From Oscillatoria salina IIICB1 (GTDB taxonomy: Bacteria > Cyanobacteriota > Cyanobacteriia > Cyanobacteriales > SIO1D9), in the NCBI RefSeq assembly GCF_020144665.1, contig NZ_JAAHBQ010000044.1, positions 1 to 58,706 on the forward strand: a stretch of 58,706 nt of DNA, written 5' to 3'. Under the pieces are notes generated by a model that did no database searches, had not been told where the DNA came from, and saw nothing but the letters and a program-made list of their open reading frames with translations. A program made the position numbers and the translations under genes. Below are positions 19,263 through 27,326 of the stretch, piece after piece. Position 1 is the stretch's first letter. Each line of letters begins with the position of its first letter.

Positions 19263-19529
19263 CTAGAAACCGCCATCGCAACCGCCTGCGTCTCCGCCGC
19301 CACCTGCGTCTCCGCCGCCACATTCGCCACCACTTGCTTCGCCACCGCTAAAGCCACCAAAGTCGCCACCACCTTCACCGCCGTCGCGAGCATCGGAATT
19401 CCAAAAGTAACTACTAGAAGTATAGTTATTTCTGCCTTGGCGTTGACTTCCCTTGGTCTTGGAAGAGTTGCTGGCGATCGCCACAATCGCGACAAAACCA
19501 ATTATCATTAATATTACTAAAAATCCCAT
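19263..19529 (-). CDS. Small membrane-anchored Gly/Cys-rich protein
   Basis: This 88-residue protein has an N-terminal hydrophobic segment (residues 2-20, GFLVILMIIGFVAIVAIA), a short basic linker, and a C-terminal tail of GG repeats with Asp and two Cys (GGECGGGD, GGCDGGF). Low-complexity tails of this kind occur on small bacterial membrane proteins of unknown function. The tail is coded by repeated GCCACC-type DNA, so its length may vary. It is upstream of the CRISPR leader on the same strand and does not resemble any Cas or accessory protein. Confidence 0.6.
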   Translation of the reverse strand: MGFLVILMIIGFVAIVAIASNSSKTKGSQRQGRNNYTSSSYFWNSDARDGGEGGGDFGGFSGGEASGGECGGGDAGGGGDAGGCDGGF

Positions 19530-19745
19530 CGGAATTATTTGTTTACTTACTATCTACCCAAAGCAAAATTGCTCGAAATATCAAAGCAATTTTTTCTAGT
19601 CTGACATTGATTTTCTGGCGTTGCAGGGAGATAGGGTAAAGATGTAAAACTTCTTTAAATTAAACAACTCTCTACAAAGAGAGATGACATTGAAGATCGT
19701 GCTATTTAATCTGGTAGCGTCGCAAGTAGAGAGCGATATCGCCCT

Positions 19746-19919
19746 ATGAAGAGTTTAATTACGACTCCGAAACCCCAACCGACGCCAACTCCAGTCCCTC
19801 AACCGACGCCAACTCCGAAACCCCAACCAACCCCAACACCGATACCGCAACCTGTTCCGACACCGACTCCTCAACCAGTTCCCACACCAGAACCGCAACC
19901 AATTCCCGAACCGAAATAA
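19746..19919 (+). CDS. Proline-rich short ORF (57 aa), uncertain
   Basis: ATG 19746 opens a 57-residue reading MKSLITTPKPQPTPTP followed by further P-T-P, P-Q-P and P-V-P repeats to a TAA at 19919. There is no signal peptide, no membrane segment and no strong ribosome site. It could be a small secreted or linker-like peptide, a remnant of a Pro-rich linker from a lost surface protein, or non-coding repeat DNA. The regular in-frame period argues that the frame was once translated. It ends 39 bp before ychF on the same strand. Confidence 0.35.
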   Translation: MKSLITTPKPQPTPTPVPQPTPTPKPQPTPTPIPQPVPTPTPQPVPTPEPQPIPEPK

Positions 19920-19958
19920 AATAGTTTAGGATGGTTTACGAACCTTGTTAAGACTAAT

Positions 19959-21050
19959 ATGCTGAGAGCTGGAATTGTCGGACTACCTAATGTTGGTAAA
20001 TCTACCTTATTTAATGCTTTAGTTGCTAACGCGAAGGCGGATGCAGCTAATTTTCCTTTTTGTACTATTGAACCAAATGTGGGTGTGGTTGCTGTCCCGG
20101 ATGAACGTTTGAATGTCTTAGCAAAAATTTCTGATTCTCAGCAAATTGTCCCGACTCGCATTGAATTTGTGGATATTGCAGGTTTGGTGAAAGGTGCGAG
20201 TCAGGGAGAAGGTTTGGGAAATCAATTTTTGGCTAATATTCGGGAAGTGGATGCGATCGTTCATGTGGTACGTTGTTTTGATGATGAGAATATTATCCAT
20301 GTTTCCGGTTCTGTCGATCCTGGGCGAGATATTGAGGTAATAAATTTAGAACTTGCTTTGGCAGATTTGGCTCAAGTTGAGCGCCGAATTGAACGAGTAC
20401 GCAAGCAAGCGCGGGCGAATAAAGATGCTCAAGTAGAATTGGAATTATTACAAAGAATTAGTGCAGCTTTAAATGAAGGTAAATCGGCGCGTCAGGTGAG
20501 TTTAACTGACGAGGAAGAGGTTACGGTTAAGCCTCTCGGTTTACTGACGAAAAAACCAATTATTTATGCAGCTAATGTTGCGGAAGACGATTTAGCAACG
20601 GGGAATGATTGGGTTGAGGAAGTTCGCCAAGTAGCTAAGCAAGAAAATGCCAAAGTTGTTGTAGTTTCGGCACAAGTGGAAGCGGAGTTAGTTGAGATTC
20701 CAGAAGAGGAAAGAGCCGATTATTTAGAATCTCTGGGTGTTGAAGAAGGTGGCTTGAAATCATTAATTGGTGCAACTTATGAGTTGTTAGGTTTGCGGAC
20801 TTATTTAACCACAGGAGAAAAGGAAACTCGCGCTTGGACGATTAATGCTGGAATGAAGGCACCACAAGCAGCAGGAGTGATTCATACTGATTTTGAACGC
20901 GGTTTTATTCGTGCAGAAACGGTGGCTTATGAGGATTTGGTTGCGGCTGGTTCGATGGCTGCGGCACGAGAAAAAGGTTTACTTCGTAGTGAAGGAAAAG
21001 ATTATGTTGTCCAAGAGGGTGATGTAATGTTGTTTCGATTTAATGTTTAA
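19959..21050 (+). CDS. ychF: YchF/Obg-family translation-linked ATPase
   Basis: This 363-residue P-loop protein of the HAS-NTPase YchF subfamily has G1 GLPNVGKST at residues 8-16, switch II DIAGLVKGASQGEGLG, a coiled-coil insert at about 130-165, and a C-terminal TGS domain ending FRFNV. In YchF the G4 motif is NVAE rather than NKxD, as here (AANVAEDDL), which gives preference for ATP. The family binds ribosomes and is tied to oxidative stress responses. It is cytosolic and ubiquitous. The holin-like gene follows 26 bp later and may be co-transcribed. Confidence 0.96.
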   Translation: MLRAGIVGLPNVGKSTLFNALVANAKADAANFPFCTIEPNVGVVAVPDERLNVLAKISDSQQIVPTRIEFVDIAGLVKGASQGEGLGNQFLANIREVDAIVHVVRCFDDENIIHVSGSVDPGRDIEVINLELALADLAQVERRIERVRKQARANKDAQVELELLQRISAALNEGKSARQVSLTDEEEVTVKPLGLLTKKPIIYAANVAEDDLATGNDWVEEVRQVAKQENAKVVVVSAQVEAELVEIPEEERADYLESLGVEEGGLKSLIGATYELLGLRTYLTTGEKETRAWTINAGMKAPQAAGVIHTDFERGFIRAETVAYEDLVAAGSMAAAREKGLLRSEGKDYVVQEGDVMLFRFNV

Positions 21051-21076
21051 TTAACCTCAAAGGAGGATTGACAAAA

Positions 21077-21433
21077 ATGAATTCTCTCGTCGGTTTGCTG
21101 ATTGCTTGGTTGGTTACGGCGGTGGCTTTATTAATTGTTTCTAAGCTACCTACTGGTGTGGAAATTGATACTTTTAATAAGGCTTTGATTTCCGCAGCAG
21201 TTTTTGGCTTGTTAAATGCTTTAGTGCGTCCGATTTTGTTCGTGGTAACTTTTCCAATTACGCTGTTAACATTGGGGCTTTTCTTGATTATTCTGAATGC
21301 GATTATTTTTGGTTTAGCAGCTTATTTTGTCCACGGTTTTCGCTTGCGTTGGGGTGTTTGGAGTGCTTTGATTGGTTCAATTGCGTTGGGAATTATTAAT
21401 TCTTTAATCTATAAGCTAATTGGGGCTTTATAG
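21077..21433 (+). CDS. Phage holin family (superfamily IV) membrane protein
   Basis: This 118-residue protein has four hydrophobic segments and matches the Phage_holin_4_2 family, which despite its name is a widespread bacterial membrane protein of unknown role. AAAGGAGG at 21059-21066 selects the ATG at 21077 over the TTG at 21068. The motif NALVRPILFVVTFPITLLT is characteristic. A strong terminator follows. Confidence 0.85.
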   Translation: MNSLVGLLIAWLVTAVALLIVSKLPTGVEIDTFNKALISAAVFGLLNALVRPILFVVTFPITLLTLGLFLIILNAIIFGLAAYFVHGFRLRWGVWSALIGSIALGIINSLIYKLIGAL

Positions 21434-21444
21434 GAAGAAGAAAA

Positions 21445-21478
21445 GGGCGATTGATTTAGTTCAATCGCCTAATTTTTT
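21445..21478 (+). terminator. Rho-independent terminator
   Basis: GGCGATTGA (21446-21454) pairs with TCAATCGCC (21461-21469), then TAATTTTTT. It separates the holin-like gene from the convergent DUF4126 gene. Confidence 0.85.
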
Positions 21479-22058
21479 AACTCGATGTTTGGGCTTGTTT
21501 GAGTTTGGAGAGTAAAATTGAAAGTCGGATAATAGCAAAACAAAGTAAGCTGATTACTAGAATACCAGCTAAGAGTGGTAAGGCGATCGCCAAAATTGAT
21601 AAGCCTGTGGAGGTGACTAATTCAATTGTGGCAAAAATTGGATTCCCTAAGCCTCCTGTTGTCCCCGTAGACGCAATCCGGGTAAAATTACTGAGTATTT
21701 CGACAATCCCAGCCGCACCACCACCTGCGATCGCGGCTACTGTCCATTGTACCCACGGATCTACTTCTGTCCCTAATGTAGAAGCTGTAATCAGCATACC
21801 AGCTACTACGGCTGTTGGAGCGGCGATCGCATCCAGGAAATGATCCAACACTGGAACGTAATAAGCGACAATCTCGACGACAGTGGCGATCGCAAAAGCA
21901 ATCAATGCTGGATAAGTTCCCATCCAAGCAAATTCTGGCGCTAATGTCAAGTGTCCGTAGATCGCGGCTAAACTCATCACCAGTGGTGGTACAAATACCC
22001 GAAAACCACAAGCGGTACTTAAACTAACACCGAGACAAATTGCTAAAAAAGTTTCCAT
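21477..22058 (-). CDS. DUF4126 family membrane protein
   Basis: This 193-residue integral membrane protein has about five hydrophobic segments and the DUF4126 opening CLGVSLSTACGFRVFVPPL. The glycine-rich stretch AAIAGGGAAGIVE and the SNFTRIASTGTTGGLGNP loop are conserved in the family. Function is unknown. It is convergent with the holin-like gene and shares the terminator region. Confidence 0.85.
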   Translation of the reverse strand: METFLAICLGVSLSTACGFRVFVPPLVMSLAAIYGHLTLAPEFAWMGTYPALIAFAIATVVEIVAYYVPVLDHFLDAIAAPTAVVAGMLITASTLGTEVDPWVQWTVAAIAGGGAAGIVEILSNFTRIASTGTTGGLGNPIFATIELVTSTGLSILAIALPLLAGILVISLLCFAIIRLSILLSKLKQAQTSS

Positions 22059-22138
22059 ATTTTTCTACTTAAATTCTCTCTAATCCCTCGTTGGCTACAA
22101 ATATAAAGTTTCGGTAAAGCTTAACTATAGCCGAAAAT

Positions 22139-22235
22139 GAGTTAGTTCTTGACATCCTCATTTTCGGAAAACCTTGCTAGCATAGGCTTCGATCGTTGTT
22201 TATTCTTCACTGTTTACTGTTCGCTGCTATAGCTT
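22139..22235 (+). repeat. Dispersed repeat, copy 1
   Basis: A 38-bp core starting GACATCCTCATTTTCGG (22151-22188) is identical to 40165-40202. Flanking GA-TTAGTT on the left and ACTGTTTACTG-CTATA on the right are also shared, giving about 85-95 bp in all. No coding content. It lies upstream of the PEP-CTERM gene. Confidence 0.75.
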
Positions 22236-22444
22236 ATTTATAAAGATTCAGTAAAGATATCTTTTTGCCTATTTCAATAGATCTACGGATAAGTAAAATT
22301 CAGATACATCAAGAGAAGAGAAATTTCACTTAGTAGGGAAAATTTCTCAGTTAAATAAAAATTTACATTTCATTAAACAGTTTAGTAGGCAATGTCAGAT
22401 TTTGCCTACTACTAAAGAAATAAGCAATTGGAGGGATGAAAATT

Positions 22445-23569
22445 ATGTCACTCGCACGCAAGCTGGCAATTAGTGGTTTAGTTTCCGCGATCGCTGCGAT
22501 CGCTGCGATCGCTACAATTAACCCAGCAGACGCAGTATCATTATATTCAGTTACAGATTTAGGCGATTTTCGCCCCTTAGATATCAATGATTCTGGTCAA
22601 ATTATCGGCATTTCTAACAATCAAAATTTCCTTTGGGAAAACGGTAATTTCACCAATTTAACTAACATTGGTGCAACCGCAATTAATAATAACGGTCAAA
22701 TCGTTGGCGTAGTTAATGGCGATTTGCTTCTCCAAGAAGCCAATGGAGAAATTAAAACCTATGCTGCACCTACCTGCTTCGATACATATATTTGTCCGTA
22801 TTTAGAAGCCTATGATATTAACGATAAAGGTGAGATAATTGCCAAATCTGTGAATGTACCTTTTACCTCAGATCAATTAGCTCTTAATTTTGTTGATGCA
22901 AACGGAAACTTAACTACTTTAGACTATTTTTACTATCCTTATCTGTTAGCTGGTGCTGCTTTAAATAACAATAGTCAAGTAGCTTATACTGGTATTTATC
23001 GTTATGGTAGTAATGCTTTTGTTTGGGAGGAAGATACAACTACCCAACTATCTTTTCCAGATATAAGTCAATACATTTGGGCAAAAGATATCAACGACCA
23101 AGGTAAAGTAGTTGGGTGGACAGGTTACATAGGCTACAGTAATTATTATGGAACTTATGCTAACGCTACTTTATGGGAAAATCCCCTAGAAAATCCCAAT
23201 GGAGGAATTAATTTAGGTAATCTCGGCGGCGTTTATAGTGTTGCCAATGCGATTAATAATTTAGACCAAATCGTAGGAACTTCCGATACTTCTCCCGGTA
23301 GTGAATTACAAGCTTTTCTCTGGGAAAAAGGAACCATGTTTAACTTGAATAACCTACTGTTAGAAGACTTAGATTTTGATTTGTCTAGTGCATATTTAGT
23401 AAATAACCAAGGACAAATTGTTGCTAGCAGTAATGTTGATGGAGAAAATCGTTACTATTTGCTGACACCAGAAAATAATTCTAAGCCAGTACCCGAACCA
23501 AGTTCGATTTTAAGTTTATTAGCTTTTGGTAGTTTAGGTGTAGCAAGTTCGTTGCTGAAGCACAAATAA
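22445..23569 (+). CDS. Secreted HAF-repeat protein with PEP-CTERM sorting signal
   Basis: This 374-residue precursor has a signal peptide, repeated beta units of the HAF type (SAYLVNNQGQIVASS; LNNNSQVAYTG; AFLWEKG), and a C-terminal PEP-CTERM tripartite signal: VPEPSSILSLLAFG, a hydrophobic helix and LLKHK. Such proteins are exported, then cut by an exosortase and linked to the surface or polysaccharide. ATG 22445 is preferred over 22436 because GGAGGG at 22430-22435 is at the proper distance. The hydrophobic core of the signal peptide is coded by three tandem copies of GCGATCGCT (22487-22513), giving AIAAIAAIA. Confidence 0.85.
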   Translation: MSLARKLAISGLVSAIAAIAAIATINPADAVSLYSVTDLGDFRPLDINDSGQIIGISNNQNFLWENGNFTNLTNIGATAINNNGQIVGVVNGDLLLQEANGEIKTYAAPTCFDTYICPYLEAYDINDKGEIIAKSVNVPFTSDQLALNFVDANGNLTTLDYFYYPYLLAGAALNNNSQVAYTGIYRYGSNAFVWEEDTTTQLSFPDISQYIWAKDINDQGKVVGWTGYIGYSNYYGTYANATLWENPLENPNGGINLGNLGGVYSVANAINNLDQIVGTSDTSPGSELQAFLWEKGTMFNLNNLLLEDLDFDLSSAYLVNNQGQIVASSNVDGENRYYLLTPENNSKPVPEPSSILSLLAFGSLGVASSLLKHK

Positions 23570-23670
23570 TTGTTAAATTGTGTTAGGCGATCGCGGAAAC
23601 TGTCACAATTATTACTCAACTGGCTAGCCGCAAAGTTAACCTAGACACATCAGTTTAGGTAATACTAGCT

Positions 23671-25095
23671 ATGGTTACGGAAAAGTTTCGCTATCAGTTG
23701 CGTCAGGAAGCGCAATTGTGGCGATCGCAAAATTTAATCGATTCCGAGTTATACGAACATTTAGCTACTCGCTATCAATTTGCCGAGCTCGATACAGCCG
23801 CCAAAAATCGCTTTGTCATGGTATTAATCGGCTTGGGAAGTGTTCTTCTCGGCTTGGCTGCAATTACTTTTGTCGCCGCTAATTGGCAAGTTTGGAATCG
23901 AGAAGTTAAAGTTTTGTTACTGATGAGTTTGTTTGTCCTCGTCAATGGGGCAGGTTTTTATCTTTGGCGTAGTCGCCGCGATCGCTGGCAAACTCGTCTC
24001 GGACAAGGTTTACTATTATTGGGATCGCTAATTTTGGGCGCCAATATGGGGCTAATGTCCCAAATGTTTCACCAAAGTGGGTCAGTTTATCAACTGTACC
24101 TGGTGTGGGGATTAGCAGTGTTAGTAATGGCTGCTAGTTTACAGTTGACTTTGTTAGGAATGGTGGCGGTAATTCTCACTGGAATTGGCTATTGGTTAGG
24201 AGTACCAGATCTATTTCGTCCCGGACAAATTAGTATCTATGAGTTAGCTTTGCATCATATGCCTTTATTGGCAAGTTTGCTATTTATTCCCTTAGCTTAT
24301 TGGTGTCGATCGCGCTGGATTTTTGGGTTAGCCGCAGTTTTGGTAACTGCTTCCCTAGAAATGAATTTAATCTGGCAAATGAATGAATTTAGCGATGTTA
24401 CTTTTATGCGGGGAATAATTGCCGCGATCGCTACTGCCACACCTGGTGCTTTATTATGGGCTTATCGAGATTCTTTCTGGCTTTTTCATCCTGCTGAATC
24501 TCCTAATTTCGGTTCGATTTCTCGCGGTTTAGCTGTTTTCTTCCTCGGCTTACTCTTCTATGTCTTTTCTTTCCACTTTTTCTGGAACTATAGCCCCCAA
24601 TTCTTCTTCCTCGAAGGCAAAATTACTTCGTTAGATTTGCTAACCTTGGTCGATGCTTTTATTTTGGCAGGTTTAGCTATTTTTGCTTGGGTACGACTGG
24701 GACACGAAAATCATAGTCGTTTTGGTTGGCAAATTGACCTTTCCAGCACCGTTATTGCGGCAATGATTTTAGTAAGTTCAGCGTTAATTTACTACCAAGT
24801 AACTAGCGGTGAGTTAGGCGCGATCGCAACTTTTATTTTCAATGTTTTCTTCTTCCTTATCGCCGCAGGTTCAATTCGTGAAGCCTTAACTGAAGCTCAA
24901 CGTAAGGGATTTTGGTTTGGGATTGTTTTGCTAGTCTTGCAAATTTTTACCCGAATGTTTGAGTACAATACCGAATTAGTTTTTAAAGCAATTGTTCTCT
25001 TTCTCTGCGGAATCGGAATTATCGTCGCTGGACTTTGGTTCGAGCGTTATTTACGCAATTTACCCCCTAGTGCAACAGTTACAAACGAATCATGA
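23671..25095 (+). CDS. DUF2157 family membrane protein
   Basis: This 474-residue protein has an N-terminal cytosolic DUF2157 helical segment (residues 1-45, RQEAQLWRSQNLIDSELYEHL) followed by about 12 hydrophobic segments, with the family motif TFVAANWQVWNREVKVLLL at the first of them. DUF2157 proteins are usually paired with a GDYXXLXY protein, as here, by a 4-bp ATGA overlap. Function is unknown; a role in envelope maintenance is only a guess. Confidence 0.85.
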   Translation: MVTEKFRYQLRQEAQLWRSQNLIDSELYEHLATRYQFAELDTAAKNRFVMVLIGLGSVLLGLAAITFVAANWQVWNREVKVLLLMSLFVLVNGAGFYLWRSRRDRWQTRLGQGLLLLGSLILGANMGLMSQMFHQSGSVYQLYLVWGLAVLVMAASLQLTLLGMVAVILTGIGYWLGVPDLFRPGQISIYELALHHMPLLASLLFIPLAYWCRSRWIFGLAAVLVTASLEMNLIWQMNEFSDVTFMRGIIAAIATATPGALLWAYRDSFWLFHPAESPNFGSISRGLAVFFLGLLFYVFSFHFFWNYSPQFFFLEGKITSLDLLTLVDAFILAGLAIFAWVRLGHENHSRFGWQIDLSSTVIAAMILVSSALIYYQVTSGELGAIATFIFNVFFFLIAAGSIREALTEAQRKGFWFGIVLLVLQIFTRMFEYNTELVFKAIVLFLCGIGIIVAGLWFERYLRNLPPSATVTNES

Positions 25096-25721
25096 ATAAC
25101 ACCCAATCACCAACAAATTCTCACCCAAATTGGCGCTTTTTAGTCCCCCTAGCTTGCCAAGCTTTACTAATTTTAGCCATACCTGCACGAGCAGTTTACA
25201 CGAGTGTTACTGGGGAAACTGTCGTTTTACAAACTGTACCCGTCGATCCTTACGATTTCCTGCGAGGTTATTACCAAACTCTTCGATATGATATTTCTCG
25301 TCAGGAGAATTTAGATAAACTTCCTGGTTGGGATGAGTTACCAATTCAACGTAACGGTGATTATACTTATCTCGAAGAAGGAACTCGCTTTTATGTCATC
25401 ATGGAAGCACCGGAAAACTCAACCGCAACTGTTAATCAACCTCCTCCTTGGAAACCCGTTGCAGTTAGTTTAAATCATCCCGATAATTTACCTGAGAATC
25501 AAATCGCTCTCGAAGGAGAATATCGCTATGGTTGGATTGACTACGGACTAGAAAGATATTATATGCCTGAAGACCGACGAGAGGAAATTAATGCTGATAT
25601 TCGGCAAGTTAATCTAAAACCAGGCGAACAAAGAGCTTTTGTGGTAGAAGTCAAAGTGGATCGTTTTGGCGATTCTGTACCCGTTAGTCTTTGGGTTGAA
25701 TCTCGTAACTACCGCTTCTGA
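25092..25721 (+). CDS. GDYXXLXY family protein
   Basis: This 209-residue protein has one N-terminal membrane anchor (FLVPLACQALLILAIPARAV) and the family motif at about residues 55-66, here GYYQTLRYDIS in place of GDYxxLxY. The rest is a predicted extracytoplasmic beta domain. It overlaps the DUF2157 gene by ATGA and is followed by a strong terminator, so the pair forms a closed two-gene operon. Function is unknown. Confidence 0.83.
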   Translation: MNNTQSPTNSHPNWRFLVPLACQALLILAIPARAVYTSVTGETVVLQTVPVDPYDFLRGYYQTLRYDISRQENLDKLPGWDELPIQRNGDYTYLEEGTRFYVIMEAPENSTATVNQPPPWKPVAVSLNHPDNLPENQIALEGEYRYGWIDYGLERYYMPEDRREEINADIRQVNLKPGEQRAFVVEVKVDRFGDSVPVSLWVESRNYRF

Positions 25722-25756
25722 GTTGGTTGTTCTTTGATGGAAGATTGAATTTAACT

Positions 25757-25785
25757 AAAGGGGGGTGAAACCCTCCTTTTTTTTT
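25757..25785 (+). terminator. Rho-independent terminator
   Basis: A G-rich arm (25760-25766) pairs with a C-rich arm (25770-25776), followed by nine T. It closes the DUF2157/GDYXXLXY operon. The remaining stretch to 26105 is A/T-rich with no gene that I can support. Confidence 0.88.
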
Positions 25786-26105
25786 CGTTGGGAAAATAGT
25801 ATAATTTTGCTAACACCTTATAGGCGCACACCTTTTCCATTATTAATAATTTTATAACAAAAATGATCTAAATGTCAAGACAAAAACGGGTGTAAATATG
25901 TATTAAAAAATACAATAATTTTAGTTAAATTTGGCGGTTAAGGCGGCTGGATCTCGCGGAGAAAAAGTTGTCAAAAAAACTTCGATCAACAATTTGTAAA
26001 ATTTTTGCTCGCGTGTTACCAAAAAAAGGTATAGGTGGTTAATGAGTCTAAAGAAACTGAAAGCGATCGCCGAACATAACCCAAAATCTTACCCAAGAAA
26101 AACCA

Positions 26106-27326
26106 ATGGAATTAACCCTCAAAGTTATTCGAGATACTGTTTTCAAACAGCAACCAATAGACAGCACCCAGATCGAAGATCCCAACGACAAATATGAAAT
26201 CGATGCCGGAGCAGAGCTAGTTCTGCATAGTTGGGCAAATCTCGCCGAAGAAGAAGGACACCTCCGGGTTGCCTTCCTCGAAAATACTTTTAACGGGAGA
26301 AATACCTGGTACGCTTATATCGGTCACGTAGAAATTTGGCAAGACGACACCAAAATCTTTCCCGACCCACCACCACCGCCACCACCGCCCGTCTCAATCT
26401 TAGTCAAAGACGTAAAAGCTTGTACCACGTCCGTAGTCAAAAAATTAGACAGGCAAATCATCGAAGAGATGAATCAAATTATCCCCAACGCCCTCGTCAA
26501 TTTTGAAGACTTAAACGTCCTCAACGGACCTGCGGTTTGGGCGCTACTGCAACCACCAGCTAAAGCCGCATTACAAAGGGCGATTCAAGACCGAGGTTTG
26601 CCGATGACAATCAACTCAGCTTATCGAACGATCGCTCAACAATTAATTCTCTACAACCATTATCGCAACCGTCGGTGTGGCATACCCGTTGCAGCTTATC
26701 CTTCCCGAAGCAACCACCAAAGCGGTTTAGCCATTGATATCCAAGATTACTGGAGTTGGCGACCTTATCTGGAAAGACGCGGTTGGCGATGGCTAGGTCC
26801 TCACGATCCAGTACACTTTGACTATGTAGGTGGAGGAACTCGCGATATTCGTTCTCTAGCGGTGTTAGCTTTCCAGAGAGTTTGGAACAAATACAACATC
26901 AACAATCGCATCGCTGAAGATGGCGATTACGGTCCGATCACCAATAGCAAACTAAACTATAGTCCCATTGAAGGTTTTGGTACTTCCATTCGTCCCGACA
27001 ACGGAGGAGACATACCTTACCGAATCTTGCGTCTCAGCGATCCCTTTATGCAAGGTCCCGACGTGAGTATCGTCCAAAAAGCGTTAGCAGATGCCGGATT
27101 TAACCTGATTGTCGATGGACTTTATGGACCAGGTACTCAAACAGCAGTCAAGCAATTCCAAAGTCGAAAAGGTTTGGAAGTTGACGGTATTGTTGGACCT
27201 GCAACTCGCGCCCAACTGGGATTATCCGGGAATAAACAAGTCGGACAAAGTTCTTTTGTCTCGGTCGATCTAATCAGTCAAACACAGGAAATAAGCCCGA
27301 TTCAGGAGCAAAATTTTGAATCATAA
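26106..27326 (+). CDS. M15/VanY-like D-Ala carboxypeptidase with PG-binding domain
   Basis: This 406-residue protein has an N-terminal beta domain (1-85), an eight-proline linker (about 88-97), a peptidase M15/VanY-like domain with the zinc ligands in SNHQSGLAIDIQD and PVHFDYVG, one or two peptidoglycan-binding type 1 repeats (QKALADAGFN, VDGLYGPGTQTAVKQFQ, VDGIVGPATRAQLG), and a Ser/Gln-rich tail. It should cleave or bind peptide stems of peptidoglycan. No signal peptide is visible. Its stop overlaps the next start (TAATG), so it is translated with the amidase that follows. Confidence 0.82.
   Translation: MELTLKVIRDTVFKQQPIDSTQIEDPNDKYEIDAGAELVLHSWANLAEEEGHLRVAFLENTFNGRNTWYAYIGHVEIWQDDTKIFPDPPPPPPPPVSILVKDVKACTTSVVKKLDRQIIEEMNQIIPNALVNFEDLNVLNGPAVWALLQPPAKAALQRAIQDRGLPMTINSAYRTIAQQLILYNHYRNRRCGIPVAAYPSRSNHQSGLAIDIQDYWSWRPYLERRGWRWLGPHDPVHFDYVGGGTRDIRSLAVLAFQRVWNKYNINNRIAEDGDYGPITNSKLNYSPIEGFGTSIRPDNGGDIPYRILRLSDPFMQGPDVSIVQKALADAGFNLIVDGLYGPGTQTAVKQFQSRKGLEVDGIVGPATRAQLGLSGNKQVGQSSFVSVDLISQTQEISPIQEQNFES

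Noticed and set aside
21077..21433. Phage holin as evidence of a prophage
   Set aside because: The Phage_holin_4_2 family is a general bacterial membrane protein, and no other phage gene is nearby.
26042..26197. 51-codon frame MSLKKLKAIAEHN before the carboxypeptidase-like gene
   Set aside because: It runs out of frame into a well-supported gene, and no strong ribosome site was seen.
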